DNA of 64,000 bases from CAYQQQ01 sp964420125 (GCA_964420125.1 CAYQQQ010000002.1:1-64000), one strand, 5' to 3'. Counted from the stretch's first letter, positions 15,344 through 24,194 are shown. A program made the numbers and translations. The notes: generated by a model from the letters alone, not told the origin.

Positions 15344-16936
15344 TCAGCCGGCGGCGACGAGGTGCTCGGCGACGTGCTCGGCCAGCGCCGCGGTGGTGAG
15401 CGAGGTGTTCACCGCGATGGGCGAGCTCAGCAGGGACGCGTCGCACACGTAGAGCCCGTCGTGCACCCCGCCGTCGGCCCGGTAGACGCGACCGAACCGA
15501 TCGGTGGCCCCGAGCGACGACGAGTCGGCCATCCGGGACGAACCCAGAGGGTGGATGGCGATCGAGTCGTGGCGGAGCTCGTGGAACCCCGGCAGCGCCC
15601 GACCACCCTCACCCCGGTCGAAGACGTGGTGGATGGCGGCGGTCGCCGCCCGCTGCATCTCGCGGGTGCGCGCCGAGGTGCGGAACACCACCTGGGGCAG
15701 CCCACCGACGGTCGTCACCTGGCCGTCCATGCCGTCCATGCCCATGACGCCGATGTGCAGGAGGCGGTCGCCCCAGAGCCGCATCAGGTGCTTCTGGCCC
15801 CCGCCGAAGAGGCGCAGGTCGCCGTCGGGGCGGCGTCCGTCGGGATCGGCCACCAGCATCGAGGAGATCATCGGCAGGACCATCATCGGCTGGAGCACGA
15901 AGCGGGGCCAGTCGTCAGCGAAGCCCGGCGGCGGCTCGAAGAGGTGGTGGAACGAGCAGGAGCCGATGATCTTGCCGGGCAGCATCTCCATCCCGAGCTC
16001 GGTCACGCCGGGGTCGGCCCGAGCCTCCAGGGCCAGGTCCTCGGCCAGCACCACCGGCACGATCATGTCGCCGCCGCGAGAGAGGTTCCGCCCCACCTGC
16101 GCCGACAGGCCACCGGGGATCCCTCCCTCGGCACGGGAGTGCAGCAGCAGCGCCGGGGATCCCACCGCCCCGGCGGCGAGGACCACGTAGTCGGCCAGCA
16201 CGTCCCCCCGGTCCGAGACCACGCGCCACCGACGCCCTGAGCCGGCCGGCGCACGGCGCACCACGTTCACCCGCACGCCGGTTCGCACCATCGCGCCGGC
16301 ATCCACGGCGGGTTGGACGTAGCGCTTGTCGACGGAGTTCTTCGAACCCCGCACGCAGCCCATCGTGCACCAGCCCAGGTTGGCGCAGCGGCGGTTGACG
16401 GCCACCGGCACCGGCTGGGCCGACACGCCCGCCCGCTCGCACGACGCGGCGAAGGCGGCGTCGCGCTTGGAGCAGACCCGCCAGTCGTCCTCGCCCTCCA
16501 CGCCGCTCCACCGGAGCTGCACCACCTCCAGCTGCTGCTCGGCGCGGGCGTAGTAGGGGTCGAGCGCGGCGCGGTCGATGCCGTCGGGCCACGCAGGCTC
16601 GTCGAACACGAAGCTCGGCGCCCTCAGCGACACCATCGAGTACACGAGGGACCCGCCCCCGAGTCCCCGTCCGCCGAGGGTGACCGACGCCGCGCCGGAC
16701 CCGGCGTCGTAGCCGACGGCGACGCTGAACAGCTCCATGATGTAGGACAGGTCGGCCTGGGTCTGACGGAAGGGCGTGTCGCCGCGCCAGCCGTGGTGCC
16801 GGCCCTGCTCGAGCACCACCACGCTGGCGCCGGCCTCGGCGGCCCGCAGGGCGGCGGGTCCGCCGCCGAAGCCCGAGCCGACGACGCAGACGTCGACCTC
16901 GGCCGGCAGCGGCTCGGAGGCGGGGTGGGGGCTCAC
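15344..16936 (-). CDS. GMC oxidoreductase (cholesterol oxidase-like flavoprotein)
   Basis: 530 residues. N-terminal FAD-binding Rossmann motif VDVCVVGSGFGGGPAALRAAEAG (about residue 15), the GRGLGGGSLVYSMV region, CANLGWCTMGCVRGSKNS, and the C-terminal GMC signature around IAIHPLGSSRMA and the end DASLLSSPIAVNTSLT. These enzymes oxidise alcohol groups of sterols, sugars or choline with FAD. The GTG start overlaps the stop of the Tat-signal gene (GTGA, 16933-16936), so a two-component dehydrogenase is likely. It lacks its own signal peptide and could be exported by hitch-hiking (inference). Confidence 0.88.
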   Translation of the reverse strand: MSPHPASEPLPAEVDVCVVGSGFGGGPAALRAAEAGASVVVLEQGRHHGWRGDTPFRQTQADLSYIMELFSVAVGYDAGSGAASVTLGGRGLGGGSLVYSMVSLRAPSFVFDEPAWPDGIDRAALDPYYARAEQQLEVVQLRWSGVEGEDDWRVCSKRDAAFAASCERAGVSAQPVPVAVNRRCANLGWCTMGCVRGSKNSVDKRYVQPAVDAGAMVRTGVRVNVVRRAPAGSGRRWRVVSDRGDVLADYVVLAAGAVGSPALLLHSRAEGGIPGGLSAQVGRNLSRGGDMIVPVVLAEDLALEARADPGVTELGMEMLPGKIIGSCSFHHLFEPPPGFADDWPRFVLQPMMVLPMISSMLVADPDGRRPDGDLRLFGGGQKHLMRLWGDRLLHIGVMGMDGMDGQVTTVGGLPQVVFRTSARTREMQRAATAAIHHVFDRGEGGRALPGFHELRHDSIAIHPLGSSRMADSSSLGATDRFGRVYRADGGVHDGLYVCDASLLSSPIAVNTSLTTAALAEHVAEHLVAAG

Positions 16937-17610
16937 GGCGCCGCCACCAGGCCATCGCCCACCGTGATCAGACGGTCGTCGGCGAAGCCGTAGGGGGCTC
17001 GGTAGGAGAACTCCGCAGGGGGCGACTCGGCGTTGGGACCGGGGAAGCCGATGTACCGGCTCCCGACCGGCTCGCCCTCCCCGGTGAGCTCGTGGTGGGC
17101 ATCGGCGTAGAAGCCGACCTTGGCCAGGGTGATGCCGGCGAAGTACTTCAGGTCGAGCGGGCCGTCGAAGAGGCTCTGCATCAGCATCACCTTGTACTGC
17201 CGGCCCCGCTCGGCCAGCGAGGGTCCGAGCGGCAGGTGACCGAAGGTGGGCAGTCCCTCGAAGGGCGGGTGGAAGGTGTCGGCCCAGAGGTCCAGGTCGG
17301 CCGCCCACGCCCGGAAGAACCCGTCGCCCAGGAAGTCCAGCGGCGGGGGCAGCACCGAGGTGACCACCAGCTCCAGCCAGTCCTGCACCCTGGCGTCGTC
17401 GGCGCCCGGGGCCGGCACGCCCGGCTCCAGCCAGTCCTGCACCACACCGTTCCACGTGCCGGGAACGGCCGCGTCCCACAGGCCCCTCAGGGTGTGACGA
17501 GCCGAGGCGATGGTGGGCTTCGGCGCGCATCCCGTGAGTGCGCCCACAGAGCCGGCGGCGGCCGCAGCCAACGCGGCGCCCCGGATGAACCGCCGACGGT
17601 CGAGCTCCAT
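16933..17610 (-). CDS. Tat-signal lipoprotein, small subunit of GMC/gluconate dehydrogenase type
   Basis: 225 residues. The N terminus has a twin-arginine signal (DRRRFIRGAALAAAAAG) ending in a lipobox-like LTGC, so the mature protein is probably an anchored extracytoplasmic lipoprotein. The rest (LWDAAVPGTWNG, SLFDGPLDLKYFAGITLAKVGFYADAHHE) resembles gluconate 2-dehydrogenase subunit 3 or the actinobacterial DUF5987 partner of GMC enzymes. ATG 17610 follows a GGGGGG-rich ribosome site; the upstream in-frame start at 17625 lacks one. Coupled to the GMC gene. Confidence 0.72.
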   Translation of the reverse strand: MELDRRRFIRGAALAAAAAGSVGALTGCAPKPTIASARHTLRGLWDAAVPGTWNGVVQDWLEPGVPAPGADDARVQDWLELVVTSVLPPPLDFLGDGFFRAWAADLDLWADTFHPPFEGLPTFGHLPLGPSLAERGRQYKVMLMQSLFDGPLDLKYFAGITLAKVGFYADAHHELTGEGEPVGSRYIGFPGPNAESPPAEFSYRAPYGFADDRLITVGDGLVAAP

Positions 17611-17723
17611 CGTTCCCCCCTGCACCTCGCGGACCTCCCCGGTGGTCCGCTCGCCCCGAGGAACCTATTCCTGAGCGAGGTTCAGGGCAACCCTCCGGCG
17701 CCGGGAACGGACCGGGCAGGGGC

Positions 17724-18671
17724 TCATCGGCCGGTGAGCTCTGCCACCACCGGGGCCAGGTCGTGCGCCTTGAGCCCGGGGATCACCGGGTAGTTGTAGC
17801 CCCACCGCTCGCGCCGCTGCTCCAGCGACTCGACCATCTGGGTGACGTTGCCCACCAGCGCCATGGGCGAGTCGAGCGCCTCCTCCGGCGGCACCCCGAA
17901 CAGCTGGGCGAGCAGGTCGGCCACGCCGTCACGGTCCTCGGTGAGCTCCACGGCCGCCATCCAGGCGTTGATCTCCAGGTCACCCAGATGGCGACCGTCG
18001 GTGCGACGCGCCGCACCTTCGGCCACCCAGGCGACCTTGGCGTCGATGCGGTCGGGCATGCCGTCACGTGCCGCGTCGGTGTCGATCTCCCCGCTGTGGA
18101 TCGAGGCGTTCACCCCCACGATCTCGGCGAAGCTCCCCGCGAAGCGCAGCATCCTCGGCGCACCACCCCCGATCAGGAACGGCGGACCTTCCGGCCGGTA
18201 CGGGCGGGGGCTGCCGGGGAGGGCGGAGATCCGGTAGTGCTCGCCCTCGAAGGTGACCGACTCCTCGGTGAACAGGCGCCGCAGCACGGTGGCGTGCTCG
18301 ATCATGCGATCGACGCGCACCTTCGGGGGATCGTGGGGGATGCCGGAGTGCACGTAGTCGGTTGTCTTCCAGCCCGCCCCCAGGCCCACCTCCAGGCGCC
18401 CCTCGGAGAGCAGGTCGATGGTGGCCAGCTCGCGGGCCAGCACGGCGGGGTGGCGGAAGTCGGTGTCGAGGACCAGCGCACCGACCTTGAGGGTGGTGGT
18501 GACCGCCGCGGCCATGGCCATGGCGCTGATCGGTCCCAAGCCCTCGTCGAAGTGGTCGGGCACGAGCATCGAGGAGTACCCCAGCGCCTCCACCTCGCGG
18601 CAGGTGTCGGCCCAGGTGGAGCCGTCGAAGGGGTGGTCGAGCTGGACGGCGAAGCGGAACGGCTGGCTCAT
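17724..18671 (-). CDS. LLM-class F420-dependent oxidoreductase
   Basis: 315 residues, luciferase-like TIM-barrel (TIGR03621-like as I recall). Typical pieces: FAVQLDHPFDGSTWADTCREVEALGYSSMLVPDHF, LATIDLLSEGRLEVGLGAGW, GPPFLIGGGAPRMLRFAG. Members use the deazaflavin F420 for hydride transfer on diverse substrates. ATG 18671 is chosen because MSQPFRFAVQ is the family N terminus and a TACGGT -10 lies 7 nt upstream. Divergent from the DUF2277 gene. Confidence 0.9.
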   Translation of the reverse strand: MSQPFRFAVQLDHPFDGSTWADTCREVEALGYSSMLVPDHFDEGLGPISAMAMAAAVTTTLKVGALVLDTDFRHPAVLARELATIDLLSEGRLEVGLGAGWKTTDYVHSGIPHDPPKVRVDRMIEHATVLRRLFTEESVTFEGEHYRISALPGSPRPYRPEGPPFLIGGGAPRMLRFAGSFAEIVGVNASIHSGEIDTDAARDGMPDRIDAKVAWVAEGAARRTDGRHLGDLEINAWMAAVELTEDRDGVADLLAQLFGVPPEEALDSPMALVGNVTQMVESLEQRRERWGYNYPVIPGLKAHDLAPVVAELTGR

Positions 18672-18678
18672 CGTCGGC

Positions 18679-18684
18679 ACCGTA
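18679..18684 (-). promoter_or_regulatory. -10 hexamer, leaderless type (LLM gene)
   Basis: TACGGT on the minus strand, exactly 7 nt before the ATG at 18671, with no ribosome site. Confidence 0.55.
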
Positions 18685-18751
18685 GCGGCCGGGCCGACCG
18701 CCACGCGGCGCGAGCACGGAGCGCCGCCCCGCGGCTCGGACGCCCGACCGG

Positions 18752-18757
18752 TACGGT
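18752..18757 (+). promoter_or_regulatory. -10 hexamer, leaderless type (DUF2277 gene)
   Basis: TACGGT exactly 7 nt before the ATG at 18765, with no ribosome site. Confidence 0.55.
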
Positions 18758-18764
18758 CGTGGCG

Positions 18765-19106
18765 ATGTGCCGGAACATCACGCCCCTGCGCGGGCTCGAA
18801 CCACCCGCCACCGGCGAGGAGGTCGAAGCGGCCGCGCTGCAGTACGTGCGCAAGGTAGGCGCCCTGAGCAGCGTCTCGGCGGCCAACGCCGAGGCGGTGC
18901 AGAGAGCGGTGGCGCGCGTCGCGGCAGCCACCGAGGACCTGCTGGTCGAGCTCGGCCCTCGCCGGAGTCCGCCGAAGGTGCAGCCACCGCTGCGGCGACG
19001 ATCGGCGCCCTCAACGCCGGTCCCTCAGCGGGGCAGCGGCCCCAGCAGCCGGGCCACCCGGGCGTCCCAGGCGGCCAGCGCGGCCCCGTCGACCTCCTCC
19101 GGGTAG
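18765..19106 (+). CDS. DUF2277 family protein with extended C terminus
   Basis: 113 residues. The N terminus MCRNITPLRGLEPPATGEEVEAAALQYVRKV in outline is characteristic of DUF2277, a small actinobacterial family of unknown function. The family normally ends near PPLRRR (about residue 83); here the frame stays open for about 30 more Arg/Ser/Pro residues and runs 82 nt into the 3' end of the convergent FAD gene. Either the tail is real or the gene lost its usual stop. Confidence 0.8.
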   Translation: MCRNITPLRGLEPPATGEEVEAAALQYVRKVGALSSVSAANAEAVQRAVARVAAATEDLLVELGPRRSPPKVQPPLRRRSAPSTPVPQRGSGPSSRATRASQAASAAPSTSSG

Positions 19107-20386
19107 CGGGCGCCGGCGCGACCGGCGAGCTGGCCGCGGACCAGCATCGGCAACATGCGGGCCGCCAGGCCCGGCTCCCGAGCGAGCCGGGCCGCCATGG
19201 CCGGCAGCTCGGCCGTGGTCGGGGTGCGCCAGCGCTGGTCGAGACCGGCTCGCACCATCGGCTCGGTCATCAGCCCCGCCGACAGCATCCGGCCCACTCC
19301 GTCGCCGCCGAGGGCCGTGCTCATGCGGCGGAACCCGTCGAACGCGGCCAAGAGGCCCCCGAGCTCGCGCTGGAAAGCCGCCTGGTACGCCCACAACGTG
19401 GTCTCGGCGCCGGGATCGGCCGCGCCGCGCACGGCATCGGCGAGCATCCTCCCGGCGATGAGCCCGATCCCGATCCCCGAGCCGTGCGCGGGGAACACCT
19501 GGCACGCGGCGTCGCCCACCATGGCCAGGCCCGGAGCGGTGAAGCGTGCATAGGGTCGCCGCAGGGGGATCACCCCCGAACCTCCGGAGATCTCCTCGCC
19601 GATCCAGGGCTCCCGACGACGCAGCTCGCCGAGCATCCGGGGACCGGTCCCGTAGCGGCCGTTGGCCAGGCAGCCCACGAGCACCGACACCTCGTCCAGG
19701 GCAGCCGACACCGTGACCCCACAGGTCGAGAACCCGCCGTGGGTGCCCACCATGCTGATGGTGTCGCCGGCGGGCACCCCGAACCGATCGAGGTAGCGGC
19801 GGGCCCCGTCGGTGTCGGCGACGCGGAGCACCACGTCGGTGGCGGTGCACAGCTCGTCGCCCCGAACCGGAGGGCACCAGGGCCGCAACAAGGCATCGGC
19901 GCTGCGCAGAACTCCCCGACGGCCCGAGGCGTCGACGAACAACGCCGCCTCCAGCCGCCTGCCCCCGGCCAGCTCGAGCGCGGTGACCCGCCCGCCACGG
20001 ACCTCCACCGAGAGGTGGGCGACCCGATCCAGCACCTCGACGCCCTGCTCGCCGGCGCTCGACCGCAGGCGCTCGCCGAGGAGGGCCATGTCGGCGGTCA
20101 CCACCGGGCTGTCCGCGACGGTCACGGCCCTTCGGCCGTCAGGACCGAAGAGGTGCACGGTGGCGCCGTCGCGCACCCGTTCGGGCGGGACCGGCGTGCC
20201 GAGGCCGGCCCGGCGGAACTGCCAGTCGAGCACGCCGTTGTGCCAGTGGGCGCCGCCGTGGGAGGCTGCTCGGCGCTCCACCAGCACCACGCCCATGCCG
20301 AGGCGCGCCAGCTCGCAGGCGACGTTGGCCCCGGCGGTGCCGGCACCGACCACCACCGCATCGGTCCTGACGGCCGGCCCGCTCAT
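19025..20386 (-). CDS. FAD-dependent oxidoreductase (geranylgeranyl-reductase/halogenase-like)
   Basis: 453 residues. It opens with the FAD dinucleotide motif VVVGAGTAGANVACELARLG and an acidic strand end (VLVERR). A second FAD motif GLAMVGDAACQVFPAHGSGIGIGLIAG follows, as in p-hydroxybenzoate-hydroxylase-fold enzymes such as geranylgeranyl reductases and flavin halogenases. The substrate is unknown. The ATG is preceded by TAGCGT at 8-nt spacing, suggesting a leaderless mRNA. Confidence 0.82.
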   Translation of the reverse strand: MSGPAVRTDAVVVGAGTAGANVACELARLGMGVVLVERRAASHGGAHWHNGVLDWQFRRAGLGTPVPPERVRDGATVHLFGPDGRRAVTVADSPVVTADMALLGERLRSSAGEQGVEVLDRVAHLSVEVRGGRVTALELAGGRRLEAALFVDASGRRGVLRSADALLRPWCPPVRGDELCTATDVVLRVADTDGARRYLDRFGVPAGDTISMVGTHGGFSTCGVTVSAALDEVSVLVGCLANGRYGTGPRMLGELRRREPWIGEEISGGSGVIPLRRPYARFTAPGLAMVGDAACQVFPAHGSGIGIGLIAGRMLADAVRGAADPGAETTLWAYQAAFQRELGGLLAAFDGFRRMSTALGGDGVGRMLSAGLMTEPMVRAGLDQRWRTPTTAELPAMAARLAREPGLAARMLPMLVRGQLAGRAGARYPEEVDGAALAAWDARVARLLGPLPR

Positions 20387-20394
20387 GGCCCGCC

Positions 20395-20400
20395 ACGCTA
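20395..20400 (-). promoter_or_regulatory. -10 hexamer, leaderless type (FAD oxidoreductase)
   Basis: TAGCGT on the minus strand, 8 nt before the ATG at 20386, with no ribosome site. Confidence 0.5.
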
Positions 20401-20463
20401 CACGCGGCGATCAGCAGGCCGGCCGGCCGGGAACCTGGCGACGGCGGCTCGGTGGTCGCGGCG

Positions 20464-21717
20464 TCACTCGACCACTGCGCCGTAGGTGTGGGCCGCGCCG
20501 CTGGCCTCGCCCTGGTCGGCCACCGACGCAGACAGGTCGTGCACGAAGGCGTCGACCACCCGGTCGTGGCCCGGCGAGAGCATCACGTGCAGGCCGCCCT
20601 GCTGTCGGTCGAGGTTCCAGCCGCGCTCGTCCATCCGGTCGCCGACCGCCTCGATGTCCACGACCACGCACGACGCGGGGTCGGCGCCGAACTCGAAGAC
20701 GGACATGTCGGGATCGGAGGTGACGCGCACCCCGTCCACCGAGGCGATGCCGGCCCGGAAGCCGTCGGTGGCGGCCAGCACCCGCGACCCCAACCGCAGG
20801 TAGCCGTCCTCGCCGAGGTGGGTCATGGTGGCCCAGGCCGCGGCGATGGGGGAACCGGGTCGCGTGCCCGCCGCCGAGGCGGAGGCGTAGAGCCCGCCCG
20901 GCCAGGAGTCGTACATGAAGACCTGTCGCTGGAAGAGCTCCCGATCGGCGTACAGGATCGACGAGACCCCCTTGAAGCAGTACCCGTACTTGTGGATGTC
21001 CGCCGACAGGGAGGTCACGCCCTCCACCCGGAAGTCCCAGGGCGGCACGGGCCGCCCCAGCCGCTCCCAGAATGGCAGCAGGTAGCCCCCGAGGCAGGCG
21101 TCCACGTGGCACAGCACGCCGCGGGCGGCGGCAGCACCGGCGATCTCCTCCACGGGGTCGATGACCCCGAAGGGGTAGCACGGCGCCGAGGCGACGACGA
21201 GCGCCGTGTCCTCACCGATGGCCTCGGCGTAGGCGTCGGGATCGGCCCGTCCGTCGTCGCGCACCGGGAGGGGGTGGAACCGCACGTCGAGGTACTTGCA
21301 GGCCTTGGCGAACGCCGGATGGGCGGTGATCGAGCAGATCAGCTCAGGTGACATGATCCCTCGCGCCCTGGCGTGGTCGCGGGCGGTCTGCACCGCCAGG
21401 AAGATCGACTCGGTGCCCCCCGAGCTGAGCGATCCGGCCGACGCCCCGAACAGCGAGCGGGCCATGTCGATCACCTCGCCCTCCATCCGCAGCAGCGTCT
21501 TGTAGCGGAACGGGTTGAGGGCGTTCTCGTGGAGGAACATGGCGGCGATCTCGTGCTGGAGCGCCTCCAGGTCGGGATCGTCGGTGTTGTAGACGAGGCT
21601 GAACGCCTTCCCGCCCCGCCAGTCGAGGTCCTCGGTGCGATCGGCTCGCAGCTCGACGAGGAGGTCCTCGGCGCTGCGGCCCTCGGCCGGGAATGCGGTG
21701 CTCGCGGTGTCGCCCAT
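20464..21717 (-). CDS. PLP-dependent lyase, sphingosine-1-phosphate lyase/decarboxylase-like
   Basis: 417 residues, fold-type I PLP enzyme of the group II decarboxylase/S1P-lyase branch. GSLSSGGTESIFLAVQTARDHA binds the cofactor phosphate, CHVDACLGGYLLPF has the ring-binding Asp, and SADIHKYGYCFKGVS contains the Schiff-base Lys. S1P lyases cleave phosphorylated long-chain bases; related bacterial enzymes decarboxylate amino acids. ATG 21717 begins the conserved N terminus; an in-frame upstream start at 21780 would run through the promoter. Divergent from the MDMPI gene. Confidence 0.85.
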   Translation of the reverse strand: MGDTASTAFPAEGRSAEDLLVELRADRTEDLDWRGGKAFSLVYNTDDPDLEALQHEIAAMFLHENALNPFRYKTLLRMEGEVIDMARSLFGASAGSLSSGGTESIFLAVQTARDHARARGIMSPELICSITAHPAFAKACKYLDVRFHPLPVRDDGRADPDAYAEAIGEDTALVVASAPCYPFGVIDPVEEIAGAAAARGVLCHVDACLGGYLLPFWERLGRPVPPWDFRVEGVTSLSADIHKYGYCFKGVSSILYADRELFQRQVFMYDSWPGGLYASASAAGTRPGSPIAAAWATMTHLGEDGYLRLGSRVLAATDGFRAGIASVDGVRVTSDPDMSVFEFGADPASCVVVDIEAVGDRMDERGWNLDRQQGGLHVMLSPGHDRVVDAFVHDLSASVADQGEASGAAHTYGAVVE

Positions 21718-21809
21718 GGCAGCTGCCCCCTGAGGTGCTCCTCGACCGGGTGAGGCTACCCGACCGACCGCACTCGCCACGCACGACGACGGCGGCGAGA
21801 CTGGCGCGG

Positions 21810-22565
21810 ATGGACGACGAGATCACCGCCCTCGCGGCACAGCAGCAAGAGCTCGACGACCTGCTGGCCGGCCGATCCGAGGCCGACTGGCGCCTTCCCT
21901 CGCGCTGCGAGGGATGGTCCGTGGCCGACGTGATGACCCACCTGTGCCAGACCGACGAGATGGCCGTCGCCAGCGTGCGGGGCGACTACCACGACGTGCT
22001 GGGACGCCTGCTGGCCGGCATCGATGCGCCGGACAGCATGGACGACGCCATCGACGCCATGGTGAGTCGCGACCGCGACGTCCCCATCGACGACCTCCGA
22101 CGGCGATGGGCAGCGGCCTCGAGCGACCAGGTGGCCGCCCTGTCGTCCTGCGACCCCCACGCCCGGGTGCCGTGGGTGGCGGGGACGTTGTCGGCGCGCA
22201 CCCTGGCCACGACGCGCCTGGCCGAGACGTGGATCCACACCGGCGACGTGGCCTGGGCCTTCGGCCTGGAGCCGGAGGCCACCGACCGGCTCCGCTTGAT
22301 CGTCCGGCTGGCATGGCGGACGTTGCCCCACGCGTTCTCGATCCACGACCTCGAGCTCTCCGGCCCGGTGGCCTTCGAGCTCACCGGTCCCAACGGCGAC
22401 GACTGGTCGTTCCGTGGCGACGAGCCCGCACGCACCACCATCACCGGCGATGCGGCGGAGCTGTGCGCGGTGGCGTCCCGACGGACGCCGGTCGAGGCGA
22501 CGTCGCTGCACGGCACGGGCCCCGACGCGGCCACGGTGCTCTCGGTGGTGCGCACCTGGGCCTGA
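21810..22565 (+). CDS. maleylpyruvate isomerase-like (MDMPI/DinB) mycothiol-dependent protein
   Basis: 251 residues. The N-terminal DinB-type helical bundle has the metal-ligand pattern RCEGWSVADVMTHLCQTDE (His in the second helix) and AETWIHTGDVAWAF (third-helix His); the C-terminal part is an SCP2-like beta-rich domain (FELTGPNGDDWSF). Family members are mycothiol-dependent isomerases or transferases (TIGR03084-like as I recall). Mycothiol use fits an actinobacterium. ATG 21810 gives the standard N terminus. Confidence 0.85.
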   Translation: MDDEITALAAQQQELDDLLAGRSEADWRLPSRCEGWSVADVMTHLCQTDEMAVASVRGDYHDVLGRLLAGIDAPDSMDDAIDAMVSRDRDVPIDDLRRRWAAASSDQVAALSSCDPHARVPWVAGTLSARTLATTRLAETWIHTGDVAWAFGLEPEATDRLRLIVRLAWRTLPHAFSIHDLELSGPVAFELTGPNGDDWSFRGDEPARTTITGDAAELCAVASRRTPVEATSLHGTGPDAATVLSVVRTWA

Positions 22566-22607
22566 CCGTCGAGGCGTGCGAGCGGCACAGGACCCCACTG
22601 CGGAGGA

Positions 22608-22949
22608 TCAGCTCGTCGCACCGACCCGCGACGCCGCCCGGTCCATCGCCTCGGCCAGCTCCAGGTCGCGAGCGGTGACACCTCCGGCATCGTGGGTGGT
22701 GAGCTCCACCCACACCTGGTTCTGCACGTTCTGCCACTCGGGATGGTGATCGAGGCGCTCGATGTCCGGAGCCACTGCCGCCATGAAGCGCATGGCGTCG
22801 CCGAAGCTGTCGAAGGTGAACGTGCGCAGCAGGCGGTCGCTCCCCGTGCCCACCGCCCAGGGGTGGTGGTCGGCCGCCCACTGGCGGAGCTCGTCGGCCG
22901 GCAGCGGCTGACGAGCGGATGGGGCCGATGGGGTCGAGATGTCGTCCAT
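22608..22949 (-). CDS. 4a-hydroxytetrahydrobiopterin dehydratase (PCD/DCoH)
   Basis: 113 residues. The signature ERLDHHPEWQNVQNQVWVELTTHDAGG contains the paired His of pterin-4a-carbinolamine dehydratases. It dehydrates the 4a-carbinolamine made by aromatic amino acid hydroxylases, or serves a related pterin (molybdopterin-like) role in bacteria. The N-terminal about 25 residues (Ser/Pro-rich) are longer than usual. No aromatic hydroxylase gene is nearby. Confidence 0.9.
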   Translation of the reverse strand: MDDISTPSAPSARQPLPADELRQWAADHHPWAVGTGSDRLLRTFTFDSFGDAMRFMAAVAPDIERLDHHPEWQNVQNQVWVELTTHDAGGVTARDLELAEAMDRAASRVGATS

Positions 22950-23035
22950 CCCCACAGTCAATCGGATCGGCGCCCCGTCCCGACGCTCCGGCGGCCGTAC
23001 GGACCGCGCGGCGGTGAGCGCCCTCGCGGGGTCGC

Positions 23036-23041
23036 TACCGT
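23036..23041 (+). promoter_or_regulatory. -10 hexamer, leaderless type (Gfo/Idh/MocA gene)
   Basis: TACCGT exactly 7 nt before the ATG at 23049, with no ribosome site. Confidence 0.55.
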
Positions 23042-23048
23042 GTCGGGG

Positions 23049-24179
23049 ATGCCCGACACGATCCGCTACGGCGTCGTCGGCACGGGGATGATGGGCGGCG
23101 AGCACCTGCTCGACCTGGGCCACCTCCCCGGTGCCGAGGTGGTCGCCGTCCACGACCCCGAGCCGACGAGCGTCGAGTGGGGACTCACCTGCGTCGCTGC
23201 GGGACCCGGAGGTGAGCCGGCCCGCGACCGGGTACGGGTGCACGACTCGCTCGACGACCTGCTGGACGACGGGGAGATCGACGTGGTGGTGGTCACGACC
23301 CCGAACCACACGCACGCCGCCGTGCTCGACTCGGCGCTGCGCACCGACAAGCACGTCTTCGTGGAGAAGCCGCTGTGCACCACCGTGGAGGAGTGCGCCA
23401 GGGTGGTCGAGCTGGCGGCGGCACGACCGGCGATCACCTGGATGGGGCTGCAGTACCGGTTCATGCCCACCTCGGCGGTGATGCTGGAGCTGCTGTCCCA
23501 GGGCGTGTGCGGCACCACCCGGATGGTCACCATCCGGGAGCACCGCTTCCCGTTCCTGGCGAAGGTGGGGAACTGGAACCGCTTCACCCGCAACACCGGG
23601 GGCACCCTGGTGGAGAAGTGCTGCCACTTCTTCGACCTGATGCGCCTGGTCGCAGGGGCGGATCCTGTGCGGGTGATGGCCAGCGGCGGCCAGGACGTGA
23701 ACCACCTCGACGAGCGCTACGACGGCGAGGTCCCCGACGTGCTCGACAACGCGTTCGTGGTGATCGACTACGCCAACGGGGTGCGGGGGCTGCTCGATCT
23801 GTGCATGTTCGCCGAGGGCGGCCGCTTCGAACAGGAGCTGACCATCACCGGGGACGCGGCCAAGCTGGAGGCCACGGTCCCCGGCGAGGTGGTGTGGGTC
23901 GGCGAGCGCTCGGCGGCGGGAGCGCCCGGCAGCCGAACCGGCACCGGGGTGCGGGAGGTGCCCGCCCCGATGGACCCCCGCGTCCCCTATCCGGAGCTGC
24001 ACCAGGGCGCGAGCTACATGGAGCACGTCCACCTCGCGGAGGCCATCCGCAGCGGTCGACCTGCAGCGGTGACGGTCGCCGAAGGGATGTGGGCGGTGGC
24101 GACGGGGGTGGCCGCCCACCGCTCCATCGACGAGGGCCGCGTCGTCGAGCTCTCCGAGCTGGGCGCGCTCCGGGGCTGA
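23049..24179 (+). CDS. Gfo/Idh/MocA family NAD(P)-dependent oxidoreductase
   Basis: 376 residues. Rossmann start IRYGVVGTGMMGGEHL, then VVVTTPNHTHAAV and the family catalytic Lys in HVFVEKPLCTT (about residue 109). The C-terminal alpha/beta domain carries GGTLVEKCCHFFDLMRL with the substrate-binding His. These enzymes oxidise or reduce sugars and inositols. It stands alone; its stop codon lies in a perfect palindrome shared with the convergent gene. Confidence 0.9.
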   Translation: MPDTIRYGVVGTGMMGGEHLLDLGHLPGAEVVAVHDPEPTSVEWGLTCVAAGPGGEPARDRVRVHDSLDDLLDDGEIDVVVVTTPNHTHAAVLDSALRTDKHVFVEKPLCTTVEECARVVELAAARPAITWMGLQYRFMPTSAVMLELLSQGVCGTTRMVTIREHRFPFLAKVGNWNRFTRNTGGTLVEKCCHFFDLMRLVAGADPVRVMASGGQDVNHLDERYDGEVPDVLDNAFVVIDYANGVRGLLDLCMFAEGGRFEQELTITGDAAKLEATVPGEVVWVGERSAAGAPGSRTGTGVREVPAPMDPRVPYPELHQGASYMEHVHLAEAIRSGRPAAVTVAEGMWAVATGVAAHRSIDEGRVVELSELGALRG

Positions 24180-24194
24180 TCGACGTCGATCAGC
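24175..24194. terminator. 20-bp perfect palindrome spanning both convergent stop codons
   Basis: GCTGATCGACGTCGATCAGC is fully self-complementary. It contains the TGA of the Gfo/Idh/MocA gene (24177-24179) and, on the other strand, the TGA of the GGDEF-EAL gene (24190-24192). It could act as a shared compact terminator or a protein-binding site; no T tract follows. Confidence 0.5.
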
